64,000 nt of DNA from Prosthecochloris ethylica. Its GTDB lineage: Bacteria > Bacteroidota > Chlorobiia > Chlorobiales > Chlorobiaceae. The position numbers were made by a program, and so were the translations under genes. The notes beneath the pieces were generated by a model that saw nothing but the letters and a program-made list of their open reading frames with translations, did no database searches and was not told the DNA's origin. Shown piece by piece: positions 16,730 to 25,045 of this stretch. Position 1 is the stretch's first letter. Each line of letters starts with the position of its first letter. The DNA is taken from the NCBI RefSeq assembly GCF_015234275.1, contig NZ_JADGII010000006.1; one strand, given 5' to 3'.

Positions 16730-19689
16730 GCATCTCCAGCGAACACAGGACCACGTCGGGCGGCAGCTGTCAGCAGAACCCGTCAAGCGAGTCATCGGCA
16801 CACACACTGCAGTTCCTCAAGGTTCTCCGGACCATCAACCACCTGATCATCAGTGCAACCGACCCGGTACAACTGATCAGGCAGGTCAACCAGGCACTCA
16901 CACAGAACCTTGAGCATTATGCATCGTGGATAGCACTCCTTGACAACGCCAACCGCCTGACAGCCCTGGAGTCTTCGGGAATGGACGAACATGCCGAACA
17001 GCTCAGAGCGCAGATAGAGGAGGGGGCCTTTCCCCGATGCATGGCTCATTGCGTCACCACATCCCCCAGCCTCATCGTCGAAAATCCTGCAGCGGCATGC
17101 GACCGCTGTCCTCTCTCGACCGAAAACGAACACCGTTCGGGATTATCGTACCGCCTCTCTCACGGAGAGAGGATCTATGGAGTCATGTGCGTCTCGGTCC
17201 CCCGGAAGTATGCCGGTAAAGAGGAAGAACAGTGCTACTTCAGGGAACTTGCCCGGGACCTCGGGTTCGCGCTCGGAAAAATCGAGGAATCGCACCAGCT
17301 GCGCCTTGCCAACGATATCATCGACCACAGCCACGCGGTCGCCTTTCTCTGGGAAAAACAAGGATCCTGGCCGGTAACGTACGCGTCCAGGAACACCCTG
17401 GGGCTGCTCGGGCATGCCTCCGGCGATTTTCTTTCAGGTGCAGTCTCCTTCAGGGACTTGATCCACCCCGATGACCGCGAAGTGGTCCTGCGGGAAGCAG
17501 AGGAAAACATCGGAAACCCCGGAACCGGCTGCTTCGAACATTCGGATTACAGGGTCGTGAAGCCAGACGGAAGCATGGTGTGGATACGGGATATCACCTC
17601 CATCATCAGAAGCGAAGAGAGCGGTATCCGGCGATGCGAAAGCATCCTGTTCGACATCACCGACCAGAAACATGCCGAAGAACAGCTCAAAGCGACCTCT
17701 TGCCAGCTGCAGCATATTTTTGAGAATGCCAATATCGGCATCATGATGATCAAGGGGGGACGATATTTTTTCAAAGGCAACCAGAGGCTGGCAGACATTC
17801 TCGGGTACGGCAGCCCGGACGAGATGCAGGGCATCAGCATGAAACAGCTGCATCTGAGCGAAGAGCGCTACCGGGAATTCGGAACGAAGCACTACGAAAA
17901 GCTCAGGGACGGGGAACAGTTCCAGGTAGAATACCGGCTTCGTCGGAAAAACGGAGAGCCTGTCTGGTGCAGCCTCTCTGGAAAAGCACTCGATCCGGCG
18001 AACCTCGATAGCGGGGTGATATGGATCATTGACGATCTCGAAGAGCGCAAGAAGGCGGAACGGCTGCTTCAGGAAAGCAACGAGCGACTGAAAGAAGCGA
18101 CGGCCCGGGCTGAAATGGCCAACAAGGCCAAAAGCGATTTTCTCGCCAACATGAGCCATGAAATCCGTACCCCGCTCAACGGCGTGATCGGCATGACCGG
18201 CATTCTCCTGGAAAGCGGGCTGAACCCTTCACAGCAGCGCTATGCAGAGATCATCAACTCATCGAGCAACACGCTGCTCAACCTGGTCAACGATATCCTC
18301 GATTTCTGTAAAATCGAAGCGAACATGCTGACGCTGGAAGAGATCGACTTCGATCTCGTTGAGCTGGTCGAGGACCTTGCCAATTCGTTCGCCCACAAAG
18401 CCCAGGAAAAAGGGCTCGAACTTGTCTGCAGGATCGATGAGGAGGTCCCGCGCCTGCTCGTGGGTGATCCCGGCCGTATCCGGCAGATCCTGGCCAACCT
18501 GCTCGGCAATGCCGTAAAATTCACCGAACAGGGCGAAATTGTCCTCGGCGTGAGCCTGGAGTCCGAAGAACGCACGATCACTTCTCTCCGGTTTTCCGTC
18601 CAAGACACCGGCATCGGCCTCGATGCCGAACAAAGCGCGATGCTCTTCGAGCAGTTCACCCAGGCCGATACCTCGACCACCAGGCAGTACGGTGGCACAG
18701 GACTGGGGCTGGCGATAGCAAAGGAGCTGGCGGAACGCATGAACGGATCGATCGGGGTCGAAAGCCGGAAAGGCGAGGGGTCCGAATTCCACGTCACCAT
18801 CCGGGTGAAGAAACAGGAGCCAGATGCAAAACGCACACAGAACCTGCCGGACGACCTTCGCGGACTGTACGTACTTATCGTCGACGACAATGCCACAAAC
18901 CGCGAAATTCTGTCCTCCATCCTGCGTTCGTGGGGCATCCGGGTCCGTGAAGCTGACGGAGCATGCTCGGCAATCGGGCAGTTGCGCCGGGAATCCGCAC
19001 AGGGTCGTGCGTTCGATATCGCGATCATCGATATGCAAATGCCCGGCATTGACGGCCTTCAGCTTGGAGAGACCATCCATCATGATCCCGACCTCGGTGA
19101 CACCGACATGATCATGCTGACATCGCTGTCGATGTGCGACGACAGGGCAGCGCTGGAGAAAGCAGGGTTCCGGGAATGCCTCACAAAACCTACAAGACGA
19201 AACGACCTGAAACAGGCACTCCTGAGAACAGGGGGCGTGAAAAAGCAGGACGGAGAACATGCTCGGAACAAACCCCGGCACCCGCAAGACGGAGACCGCA
19301 AGCGCCCGGGAGAGGCCCGTACAGCGACCGTTCTGCTTGTCGAGGACAATAAAACCAATCAGCTCGTTGCACAGTGCATGCTCAAGAAGCTGCAGGTCCG
19401 GACAGATACGGCTGAAAACGGTCGTGAAGCCATAACGCTTCTCGAAAAAAACCGTTACGACCTCGTACTCATGGATATCCAGATGCCGGAGATGGACGGG
19501 CTCGAGGCGACAAAGCAGATCCGCAATCCGTCATCCCCAATCCTAGACCACCACGTACCGGTGATAGCCCTCACCGCGCATGCCATGAGCGGAGACCGGG
19601 AGACCTGCATCGACGCAGGGATGGACGATTATCTCACCAAACCGATCCAGATGGATGCCCTGTCGGATATCCTGAAAAAATATCTTTGA
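16726..19689 (+). CDS. Hybrid sensor histidine kinase with GAF, PAS and two receivers
   Basis: A 987-residue soluble kinase. The order is a GAF domain (about 30-190), two PAS domains (about 200-450), HisKA (ANMSHEIRTPLNGVIGM), ATPase (GGTGLGLAIAKELAE), receiver 1 (VLIVDDNATN, IIDMQMPGIDG, TKPTR) and receiver 2 (VLLVEDNKTN, LMDIQMPEMDG, TKPIQ). No Hpt domain is present, so an Hpt partner must act elsewhere. The GAF module has CMAHC and CDRCP cysteine motifs, suggesting a bound cofactor or redox switch. It is the last gene of the three-gene set. Confidence 0.9.
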   Translation: MSISSEHRTTSGGSCQQNPSSESSAHTLQFLKVLRTINHLIISATDPVQLIRQVNQALTQNLEHYASWIALLDNANRLTALESSGMDEHAEQLRAQIEEGAFPRCMAHCVTTSPSLIVENPAAACDRCPLSTENEHRSGLSYRLSHGERIYGVMCVSVPRKYAGKEEEQCYFRELARDLGFALGKIEESHQLRLANDIIDHSHAVAFLWEKQGSWPVTYASRNTLGLLGHASGDFLSGAVSFRDLIHPDDREVVLREAEENIGNPGTGCFEHSDYRVVKPDGSMVWIRDITSIIRSEESGIRRCESILFDITDQKHAEEQLKATSCQLQHIFENANIGIMMIKGGRYFFKGNQRLADILGYGSPDEMQGISMKQLHLSEERYREFGTKHYEKLRDGEQFQVEYRLRRKNGEPVWCSLSGKALDPANLDSGVIWIIDDLEERKKAERLLQESNERLKEATARAEMANKAKSDFLANMSHEIRTPLNGVIGMTGILLESGLNPSQQRYAEIINSSSNTLLNLVNDILDFCKIEANMLTLEEIDFDLVELVEDLANSFAHKAQEKGLELVCRIDEEVPRLLVGDPGRIRQILANLLGNAVKFTEQGEIVLGVSLESEERTITSLRFSVQDTGIGLDAEQSAMLFEQFTQADTSTTRQYGGTGLGLAIAKELAERMNGSIGVESRKGEGSEFHVTIRVKKQEPDAKRTQNLPDDLRGLYVLIVDDNATNREILSSILRSWGIRVREADGACSAIGQLRRESAQGRAFDIAIIDMQMPGIDGLQLGETIHHDPDLGDTDMIMLTSLSMCDDRAALEKAGFRECLTKPTRRNDLKQALLRTGGVKKQDGEHARNKPRHPQDGDRKRPGEARTATVLLVEDNKTNQLVAQCMLKKLQVRTDTAENGREAITLLEKNRYDLVLMDIQMPEMDGLEATKQIRNPSSPILDHHVPVIALTAHAMSGDRETCIDAGMDDYLTKPIQMDALSDILKKYL

Positions 19690-19831
19690 GAGGCGCCGCC
19701 CGCCACGCGTTGCAGTACCCGGGATCGTTGCATAGAGCATGCCCAGGGGGCCAAAGAAAAATGAGAGCAACAGCCCCGCTGCCATGCTTTTGCAGGAGCT
19801 GCGACAACAGTGCTTACATGCGGTCAGACAT
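19690..19831 (-). pseudogene. Remnant of a small membrane-protein gene
   Basis: The minus strand has a perfect AAGGAGG site (19837-19843) five bases before an ATG at 19831, but the frame stops after five codons. A second frame nearby reads AAGLLLSFFFGPLGMLYATI, which looks like the start of a small two-helix membrane protein. It then runs into sequence antisense to the hybrid kinase end. I read this as a frameshifted, 3'-truncated gene. The rest of 19690-20135 holds only the palindrome at 20016 and no gene I can support. Confidence 0.45.
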
Positions 19832-20015
19832 AATTACCTCCTTGTTCAGATCATTCCTGTGGTTGCTGGGTTGTCGCCCGGAATATCACAGAGACAAGAA
19901 CAGAACGACGAAAACCCGCAACACATGCAACCGGCAAGGAACCTTCAGGCAGGAAATTCTCTTCTTTCTGCTGGCCAATGAAAAAACCGGTCACAGCGTC
20001 ATGCTGTTACTTGTT

Positions 20016-20034
20016 ATTTACAATTTATGTAAAT
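20016..20034. promoter_or_regulatory. Operator-like palindrome upstream of htpX
   Basis: ATTTACA and TGTAAAT form a 7-bp perfect inverted repeat around a 5-base AT spacer in an AT-rich stretch about 100 bases before htpX. It has the form of a dimeric repressor site; no regulator is identified. Confidence 0.35.
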
Positions 20035-20135
20035 TAACCGACGGCATTGGGAAGCACGGGGCATCAGCACCGGCTCCCGCCATTCAACAACTGACCAAGA
20101 ACATTCATGAGTACATATACAAGAGGAGAACAAGA

Positions 20136-21011
20136 ATGAAACGAATAGCTCTTTTTCTGGTTACCAACTTCGCGGTCCTGCTGGTGCTGTCGTTCAGTGC
20201 CCGCCTGCTGGGGGTCGACCGCTTTCTGGCCGGCAACGGCCTGGATATGGGAATGCTGCTCGGCTTTGCCGCACTGATCGGGTTCGGAGGATCGTTCATT
20301 TCGCTCCTGATGTCGAAGACCATGGCGAAAATGAGCACGGGCGCACGGGTCATCGAACGGCCGCAGAACCAGGATGAAGCCTGGCTCGTAGACACCGTCA
20401 GGCAGCTGTCGAAAAAAGCCGACCTGCCGATGCCGGAAGTCGCTGTTTATGACGGTGCGCCCAATGCATTCGCTACCGGGGCCAGCAAGTCAAAATCGCT
20501 GGTCGCGGTATCGACCGGGCTGCTGCAGGGCATGAACAAGCAGCAGGTCGAAGCCGTACTGGCTCACGAAGTCTCCCACATCCAGAACGGGGACATGGTG
20601 ACACTGACCCTGATCCAGGGAGTTGTCAATACCTTCGTTATTTTCCTGGCGCGTGCCGTAGCCTACGTGGTCGACAGCTTTCTGCGCGGTGACGAGGAGG
20701 AATCGGGCGGACCGGGAATCGGCTACTGGGTCAGCAGCATTGTGCTGGAAATCATGTTCGGCATCCTGGCAAGCATCGTGGTCATGTACTTCTCCCGGCA
20801 GCGCGAATACCGTGCAGATGCCGGCGCGGCAGCGCTGATGGGCAACCAGGCACCGATGATCGACGCCCTGCGGGCACTGGGGAACCTCCAGCCGGGTCAA
20901 CTGCCGAAACAGATGGCGGCCAGCGGAATTGCAGGCAGCGGCATGAAAGCCCTCTTCAGCAGCCACCCCCCGATCGAGTCGCGAATCGCCGCACTCGAAT
21001 CCGCAAAGTAA
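20136..21011 (+). CDS. htpX: HtpX-type membrane zinc metalloprotease
   Basis: A 291-residue inner-membrane M48 protease that removes damaged membrane proteins. Two N-terminal helices are followed by the zinc motif HEVSH in VLAHEVSHIQNGD, two further helices, and the third ligand region SRQREYRADAGAAAL. The length is normal. The start is set by AGAGGAG seven to eight bases before ATG 20136; the frame is open further upstream but is not HtpX-like there. It is monocistronic. Confidence 0.93.
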   Translation: MKRIALFLVTNFAVLLVLSFSARLLGVDRFLAGNGLDMGMLLGFAALIGFGGSFISLLMSKTMAKMSTGARVIERPQNQDEAWLVDTVRQLSKKADLPMPEVAVYDGAPNAFATGASKSKSLVAVSTGLLQGMNKQQVEAVLAHEVSHIQNGDMVTLTLIQGVVNTFVIFLARAVAYVVDSFLRGDEEESGGPGIGYWVSSIVLEIMFGILASIVVMYFSRQREYRADAGAAALMGNQAPMIDALRALGNLQPGQLPKQMAASGIAGSGMKALFSSHPPIESRIAALESAK

Positions 21012-21028
21012 CAGCACCCAACCAACCC

Positions 21029-21055
21029 GCAAAGCCCCGAACTCCGGGGCTTTGC
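21029..21055. terminator. Strong hairpin after htpX, next to the RAYT element
   Basis: An 11-bp perfect stem (GCAAAGCCCCG with CGGGGCTTTGC, 5-base loop) lies 17 bases after the htpX stop. No T-run follows on either strand, so termination is likely but not certain. It abuts the left end of the transposon (21057) and could instead be a structure used by that element. Confidence 0.5.
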
Positions 21056-21056
21056 G

Positions 21057-21085
21057 AAACAGGGGACGTTGGTTATTAAGTATAC
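21057..21085 (-). repeat. Left inverted repeat of the RAYT element
   Basis: Inverted copy of 22081-22109 with one mismatch. It contains the transposase stop codon TAA at 21076-21078. Confidence 0.85.
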
Positions 21086-22053
21086 AAACCCAGCCGCAGC
21101 AAAATCTGCTTGATCGCCGATGACGACACCCCGAGCAAGCGAGCGGTCACCGCATACGATAAACCCAGCTCCCTGACGAATTCCACTGCAAGTTCCTTAC
21201 GCACAGTCGGGCAGGGCTTCACCCTGCTTCCGGACTGCAGAGCGTTGACCGATATACCAGCATGATCACAAGCCTCCTTCAGTCGTCGCTCTGCTTTCTC
21301 TTCCAGCTTCATGACCGACAACGAACCTTGTAAATCCCCCTGTTCTTCATCAAGAATGCGACGAACAAATTCACTGCTGCCCAGGATACGCTCGTCGCCG
21401 AATGGCTGCTCTCCGAGCTTTCTTTTCGACTTCACCTCCGACCAGCCTCCGCAGGAACGGAGAAGCCCTCCACCCGTCAATTCAGGTTGCTCCCCCAGTC
21501 CGCTTTCCGAGTTGAGATAGTTCCGGTACACATTGCACGATTCCGCTTCTCGTTCACCGAAGTGCCTCAGCACCGCTTGACGATCCTGCCAGTTCTGCCG
21601 GCAATAGCCCATAACAACTGCGTGACCGCACCACGGGTAGCGATCGAGCTCTTCCAAAGAGGAAACCAGACGTGCCCGCAGGGGATTGAGATGAATGTAA
21701 CTTACCAGCTTCAGGAAATACTGCCTTTCCTCACAGACAATGGATTTGTAGCGGTTCTGAAAGACATGTCCCTGAAAACCGTGACGCTGGTTGAAAAATA
21801 CGGCATATCCGGTCAACAGCTTCCGCATGAAGGCTGAAAGTCCTGCAGCTCCGCTTTTCAGCAGCAGATGGGCATGATTATTCATCAGCGCCCAGGCGTA
21901 AATCGGGGTACCTGAAACGTTTGCGATCGAACCCAGTCGGGCGATAAAGAACCTTCTGTCATCGTCATCGAGAACAATGTCTTTTCCGTTGACACCCCGG
22001 AACATGACATGATGCAGGGTGCCCGGAACGTCAAGTCGTGGGCCTCTTGGCAT
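21076..22053 (-). CDS. REP-associated tyrosine transposase (Y1/HUH family)
   Basis: A 325-residue single-strand DNA transposase. The Y1_Tnp domain covers about residues 1-150: RGVNGKDIVL, the HUH-type pair in MNNHAHLLLK, and a candidate nucleophile Tyr in KLLTGYAVFFN, followed by YIHLNPLRARLV. The C-terminus carries a helix-turn-helix (SYAVTARLLGVSSSAIKQIL), probably for DNA binding. ATG 22053 (MPRGPRLD) is the conserved start; an ATG at 22086 lies in the end repeat. The reading frame is intact, so the element may be active. Confidence 0.9.
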   Translation of the reverse strand: MPRGPRLDVPGTLHHVMFRGVNGKDIVLDDDDRRFFIARLGSIANVSGTPIYAWALMNNHAHLLLKSGAAGLSAFMRKLLTGYAVFFNQRHGFQGHVFQNRYKSIVCEERQYFLKLVSYIHLNPLRARLVSSLEELDRYPWCGHAVVMGYCRQNWQDRQAVLRHFGEREAESCNVYRNYLNSESGLGEQPELTGGGLLRSCGGWSEVKSKRKLGEQPFGDERILGSSEFVRRILDEEQGDLQGSLSVMKLEEKAERRLKEACDHAGISVNALQSGSRVKPCPTVRKELAVEFVRELGLSYAVTARLLGVSSSAIKQILLRLGLYT

Positions 22054-22080
22054 TGCAGACTCCTGGTTGTTTTTCGGTTT

Positions 22081-22109
22081 GTACACTTAATAACCAACGT
22101 CCCCTGTTT
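22081..22109 (+). repeat. Right inverted repeat of the RAYT element
   Basis: Pairs with 21057-21085 in 28 of 29 positions; 24 of its first 25 bases recur at 6390-6414. Confidence 0.85.
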
Positions 22110-22205
22110 TTTCTTGAAACCTTTTTTCTGGGAGGGACATACTACTATAAAATACCGGGCGCGCCGGGGTTTGTCAACAAAGGTAAAACCTAAAGGAGAA
22201 TGATG

Positions 22206-22673
22206 ATGAAAAGCATGATGAAATCGTTTGTAATCGGAGGGATGCTTCTGGTCATGCCGGTGACAGGTCTTCTGGCCAGGCCGCACGGTGGTCCGGGGAT
22301 GCAGGATTCCTACAGCCGTATGGACCGGCCGCGCGCGGAGCGGATGATCGACAATCTTTCCCTGACGCCGGACCAGAGAGAGGCGTTGCAGCAGCACAGG
22401 CTGGAGCAGCGCAAAACGATGATCAACCTCCGCTCGAAGCTCGCCCTGTTGCGTACAGACCTGGCTGAAGCGGCGCTGAAGGACAAGCCGAACATGCGCC
22501 AGATCGACCGGATTGCCGACAAGATCGGTAACGTGAAAGCTCAGATGACCAAGGAGCGGATCAGGTCGAGGCTCCAGGTGCGCGGCATGCTGACCGACGA
22601 GCAGCAGGAGATGATGGACAGCCGGCGGCTGATGATGAGCCCCGGGAAAGGAGGCTGTCGTGGGATGCGTTAA
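22206..22673 (+). CDS. Spy/CpxP-like periplasmic protein
   Basis: A 155-residue exported protein with a signal peptide (VIGGMLLVMPVTGLLA) and a helical basic body. It carries the family motif LTPDQREALQQ and a second partial copy, LTDEQQEMM. Family members are small periplasmic chaperones or metal-stress sensors. A methionine-rich, His/Gly-containing tail might bind metal. Three ATGs stand in a row; the third (22206) has the best spacing from AAAGGAG. It is closed by a strong terminator, so it is transcribed alone. Confidence 0.75.
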   Translation: MKSMMKSFVIGGMLLVMPVTGLLARPHGGPGMQDSYSRMDRPRAERMIDNLSLTPDQREALQQHRLEQRKTMINLRSKLALLRTDLAEAALKDKPNMRQIDRIADKIGNVKAQMTKERIRSRLQVRGMLTDEQQEMMDSRRLMMSPGKGGCRGMR

Positions 22674-22688
22674 ACCTCCGCACGGTAG

Positions 22689-22731
22689 CAGGGAGCTGTT
22701 TTGCATGAACAGCTCCCTGTGTGTATTTTTT
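22689..22731 (+). terminator. Intrinsic terminator after the Spy-like gene
   Basis: A 12-bp perfect stem (22689-22700 with 22708-22719) is followed within six bases by TTTTTT, the full form of a rho-independent terminator. Confidence 0.9.
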
Positions 22732-22748
22732 GGTAAAAGGAGGTGACC

Positions 22749-23441
22749 ATGACTACCCGGAACGGAAACGTTGCCATGATTACCGGTGCTGCCGGAGCTC
22801 TTGGCCAGAGTACTGCCGAAACATTCCTCAAAGCCGGCTACCGGCTTGTGCTGATTGACAGAGAAATCGAACGACTGCAGCAGAAATGGAACGGACGTGA
22901 TGGAGTCTTGTGCCTGCAGTGCGATCTCACCGATACGGAAAGCATTGACACAGCGGTCGTCACTGCGCTTGACAGCTATGGCTCGATCGATGTCCTGCTC
23001 ACCATCGCGGGGGGGTTCGCCATGGGACCACCGGTCCATGAACTGACCGAGGATGACTGGAACAGCATGCAGGACATGAATGTCAGGACCGTGTTTCTCA
23101 CCTGCAGGTCGGTGATCCCGCACATGCGCAGGCAGCGTCGAGGGAGCATTGCCACCATCGGTGCCCGAACGGCGCTTCACGCAACGGCAAAGCTCGCCCC
23201 CTACATCATTTCAAAGTCATCGGTGATACGGCTGACCGAATGCCTGGCAGCGGAAAACACAGATTGCGGTCTCCGCGCCAACTGTGTGCTGCCGGGAGTC
23301 ATCGATACGCCTGCCAACAGGCGAGACATGCCTGATGCTGATACATCCGGGTGGACGTCCCCCGAAAAGATTGCCGATGTCCTGCTGTTTCTTGCATCGG
23401 ACGCATCTGCGGCAGTGAACGGAGCGTCGATACCGGTGTAG
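22749..23441 (+). CDS. Short-chain dehydrogenase/reductase lacking the usual catalytic Ser
   Basis: A 230-residue NAD(P)-dependent oxidoreductase. The nucleotide loop TGAAGALGQS, the acid after the second strand (LIDRE) and the YIISK catalytic Tyr-Lys pair are present. The residue 13 before the Tyr, normally Ser, is Ala (GARTAL). The same change and similar local sequence occur in quinonoid dihydropteridine reductase, so a pterin-reducing role is possible; green sulfur bacteria make biopterin glycosides. The start is set by AGGAGG five bases before ATG 22749. No operon partner is present. Confidence 0.8.
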   Translation: MTTRNGNVAMITGAAGALGQSTAETFLKAGYRLVLIDREIERLQQKWNGRDGVLCLQCDLTDTESIDTAVVTALDSYGSIDVLLTIAGGFAMGPPVHELTEDDWNSMQDMNVRTVFLTCRSVIPHMRRQRRGSIATIGARTALHATAKLAPYIISKSSVIRLTECLAAENTDCGLRANCVLPGVIDTPANRRDMPDADTSGWTSPEKIADVLLFLASDASAAVNGASIPV

Positions 23442-23486
23442 CCCCGTCAGGATGAACGCTTGCGGATATCACCAGAATATCGTATC

Positions 23487-23506
23487 ATATGATCAGGTGT
23501 TCATAT
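23487..23506. promoter_or_regulatory. Probable ArsR-family operator before the regulator gene
   Basis: ATATGA and TCATAT form an inverted repeat with an eight-base spacer just before the ArsR start. The TTCATAT half recurs in a palindrome before the permease gene, suggesting that one regulator binds both. Confidence 0.5.
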
Positions 23507-23520
23507 AAAACAACAAACAG

Positions 23521-23886
23521 ATGCAGGAAAACCGGAACGATATCTGCGATGAACGGTGCTTTCATCCCGAAACGGTCGCAATGGTCAGGCGTTCGATCCC
23601 GCAGCGGGAAGAACTCGCGGCAGTTGCAGATCTCTTCCGGGCCTTTGGTGACAGGACCAGGGTCACGATCCTGAGTGCCCTGCACCGCTCGGAGCTCTGC
23701 GTCTGCGACCTGACATCAATTCTCGACATGAACCAGTCTGCCGTCTCGCACCAGCTTCGGGTACTCCGGGCTGCGAAGATTGTCAAGTCGAGAAAAGATG
23801 GAAAAAACGTCTACTATTCGCTCGATGACCGCCACGTGTCCGTGCTGCTCGAGACCGGTCTGGAGCATGTGAACGAGGGGACATGA
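23521..23886 (+). CDS. ArsR/SmtB-family metal-responsive repressor
   Basis: A 121-residue winged-helix regulator. The core is LFRAFGDRTRVTILSALHRS, then the metal-site motif ELCVCDL, the recognition helix NQSAVSHQLRVLR and a beta wing (KDGKNVYYSL). Two cysteines in the CVC motif are the classic thiolate site that releases DNA when metal binds. A second Cys pair near the N-terminus (ICDERC) could complete the site. It lies 64 bases before a Cu/Zn-type permease and probably represses both. No clear Shine-Dalgarno precedes 23521; an in-frame ATG at 23581 is possible. Confidence 0.88.
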   Translation: MQENRNDICDERCFHPETVAMVRRSIPQREELAAVADLFRAFGDRTRVTILSALHRSELCVCDLTSILDMNQSAVSHQLRVLRAAKIVKSRKDGKNVYYSLDDRHVSVLLETGLEHVNEGT

Positions 23887-23898
23887 TTTTTTTTGCCG

Positions 23899-23908
23899 TT
23901 CATATGAA
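23899..23908. promoter_or_regulatory. Perfect 10-bp palindrome before the permease gene
   Basis: TTCATATGAA lies in the 64-base gap between the repressor and the permease and shares its half with the site at 23487-23506. It is a probable second operator. Confidence 0.45.
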
Positions 23909-23950
23909 TACATCATCATGCTTTGATTTGAAAAAAGAAGGGAGCGACCT

Positions 23951-25045
23951 ATGAACGAGAGTGTCTCTGTACTGATGAACGTACTCGGCGCCTCCTGGGC
24001 GGTATTGGTGGAAGCAGCACCATGGATGCTGATGGGATTCGCTGTTGCCGGTCTTTTCCGGGCGTTCCTGCCGGGAGATCTGGTATCGAAACACATGGGC
24101 GGCAAGGGGATCGGAGGTATCCTGAAAGCATCGGCGCTGGGCGTTCCGGTACCCCTGTGCAGCTGTGGCGTCCTGCCTGCGGCTGCAGGGCTGAAAAAAC
24201 AGGGTGCGGGCAAGGGTCCGGTAACCTCGTTCCTGATCTCGACGCCTGAAACCGGGCTAGACTCGATCGCCGTCACGTACGCACTGCTCGATCCGCTGAT
24301 GACGGTCATCCGTCCCCTTGTCTCCTTTGTGACCGCAACGGCTGCCGGAGTGTCCGTGGCGTTTTTCGAACGATTTGAACAGCCGACAGCCGCTGATGCT
24401 CAAGCGGCAGCAGCGCCTGCCGCCTGCGGTACCGGCGAAAGCTGCTGCAGTAGCGAAAGCCGCCATGACCCGGAGCTCCGGAAACCTGTGGCAGAACGGA
24501 TCCGGAGCGGGCTCGGCTTCGCGTTCAACGACCTCCTGGGCGACATCGGCAGGTGGTTCCTGCTCGGTGTGCTGCTGGCCGGGTGCATTTCAGCCATCGT
24601 GTCACCCGATATGATCGGGCTGGTCGCCGACAACGAACTGCTCTCGATGCTCGTCATGCTCGTGGTATCCATTCCCCTCTATGTGTGCGCTACCGCATCG
24701 ACACCTGTCGCGGCGGCACTCGCCATGAAAGGCATCGCCCCGGGGGCGGCACTGGTGTTCCTGCTCGCCGGTCCGGCTACGAACGTCGCGTCACTGACGG
24801 TGATCTCCCGCCTGCTCGGAAAGACGTCGACTATCGTCTACCTGGCAACCATCATCGTTGCATCCCTTGCTGCCGGCCTGCTGGTCAACCACCTCTACCA
24901 TCTCCTGGGCCTGGACATCACGAGCTGGGCAGGTACAGATGTACACGGGAAATCGTCGCCGATGGAGATGGTTTCGGCGGTTGTCCTGCTTATCCTTACC
25001 CTGCGGGCGATGCTCAGGAAAAACGCTCACTCAGAGACGTCGTGA
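23951..25045 (+). CDS. SO_0444-type Cu/Zn efflux permease (DUF318 permease family)
   Basis: A 364-residue membrane protein with about eight helices in two halves. It has the family signature PLCSCGVLPAAAGLKKQGAG followed by SFLISTPETGLDS, and a central Cys-rich loop (CGTGESCCSSES) that may bind metal. The second half repeats the pattern with ATASTPVAAALAMKGIAPGA. It probably exports a thiol-binding metal such as copper or zinc, as its regulator suggests. The RBS is GAAGGGAG before ATG 23951. Its end overlaps the convergent transpeptidase gene by 19 bases. Confidence 0.82.
   Translation: MNESVSVLMNVLGASWAVLVEAAPWMLMGFAVAGLFRAFLPGDLVSKHMGGKGIGGILKASALGVPVPLCSCGVLPAAAGLKKQGAGKGPVTSFLISTPETGLDSIAVTYALLDPLMTVIRPLVSFVTATAAGVSVAFFERFEQPTAADAQAAAAPAACGTGESCCSSESRHDPELRKPVAERIRSGLGFAFNDLLGDIGRWFLLGVLLAGCISAIVSPDMIGLVADNELLSMLVMLVVSIPLYVCATASTPVAAALAMKGIAPGAALVFLLAGPATNVASLTVISRLLGKTSTIVYLATIIVASLAAGLLVNHLYHLLGLDITSWAGTDVHGKSSPMEMVSAVVLLILTLRAMLRKNAHSETS

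Larger units (their letters stand above)
21057..22109 (-). mobile_element. RAYT transposon with 29-bp inverted ends
   Basis: One transposase gene is bounded by inverted repeats at 21057-21085 and 22081-22109 that match in 28 of 29 positions. The coding sequence ends inside the left repeat, and an in-frame upstream ATG (22086) lies inside the right one. No target-site duplication is evident at the borders. A 25-base solo copy of the repeat lies at 6390-6414. Confidence 0.8.

Noticed and set aside
21885..23180. 431-codon minus-strand frame across the transposon end, Spy gene and SDR gene
   Set aside because: It would cross a perfect intrinsic terminator and two real genes on the other strand.
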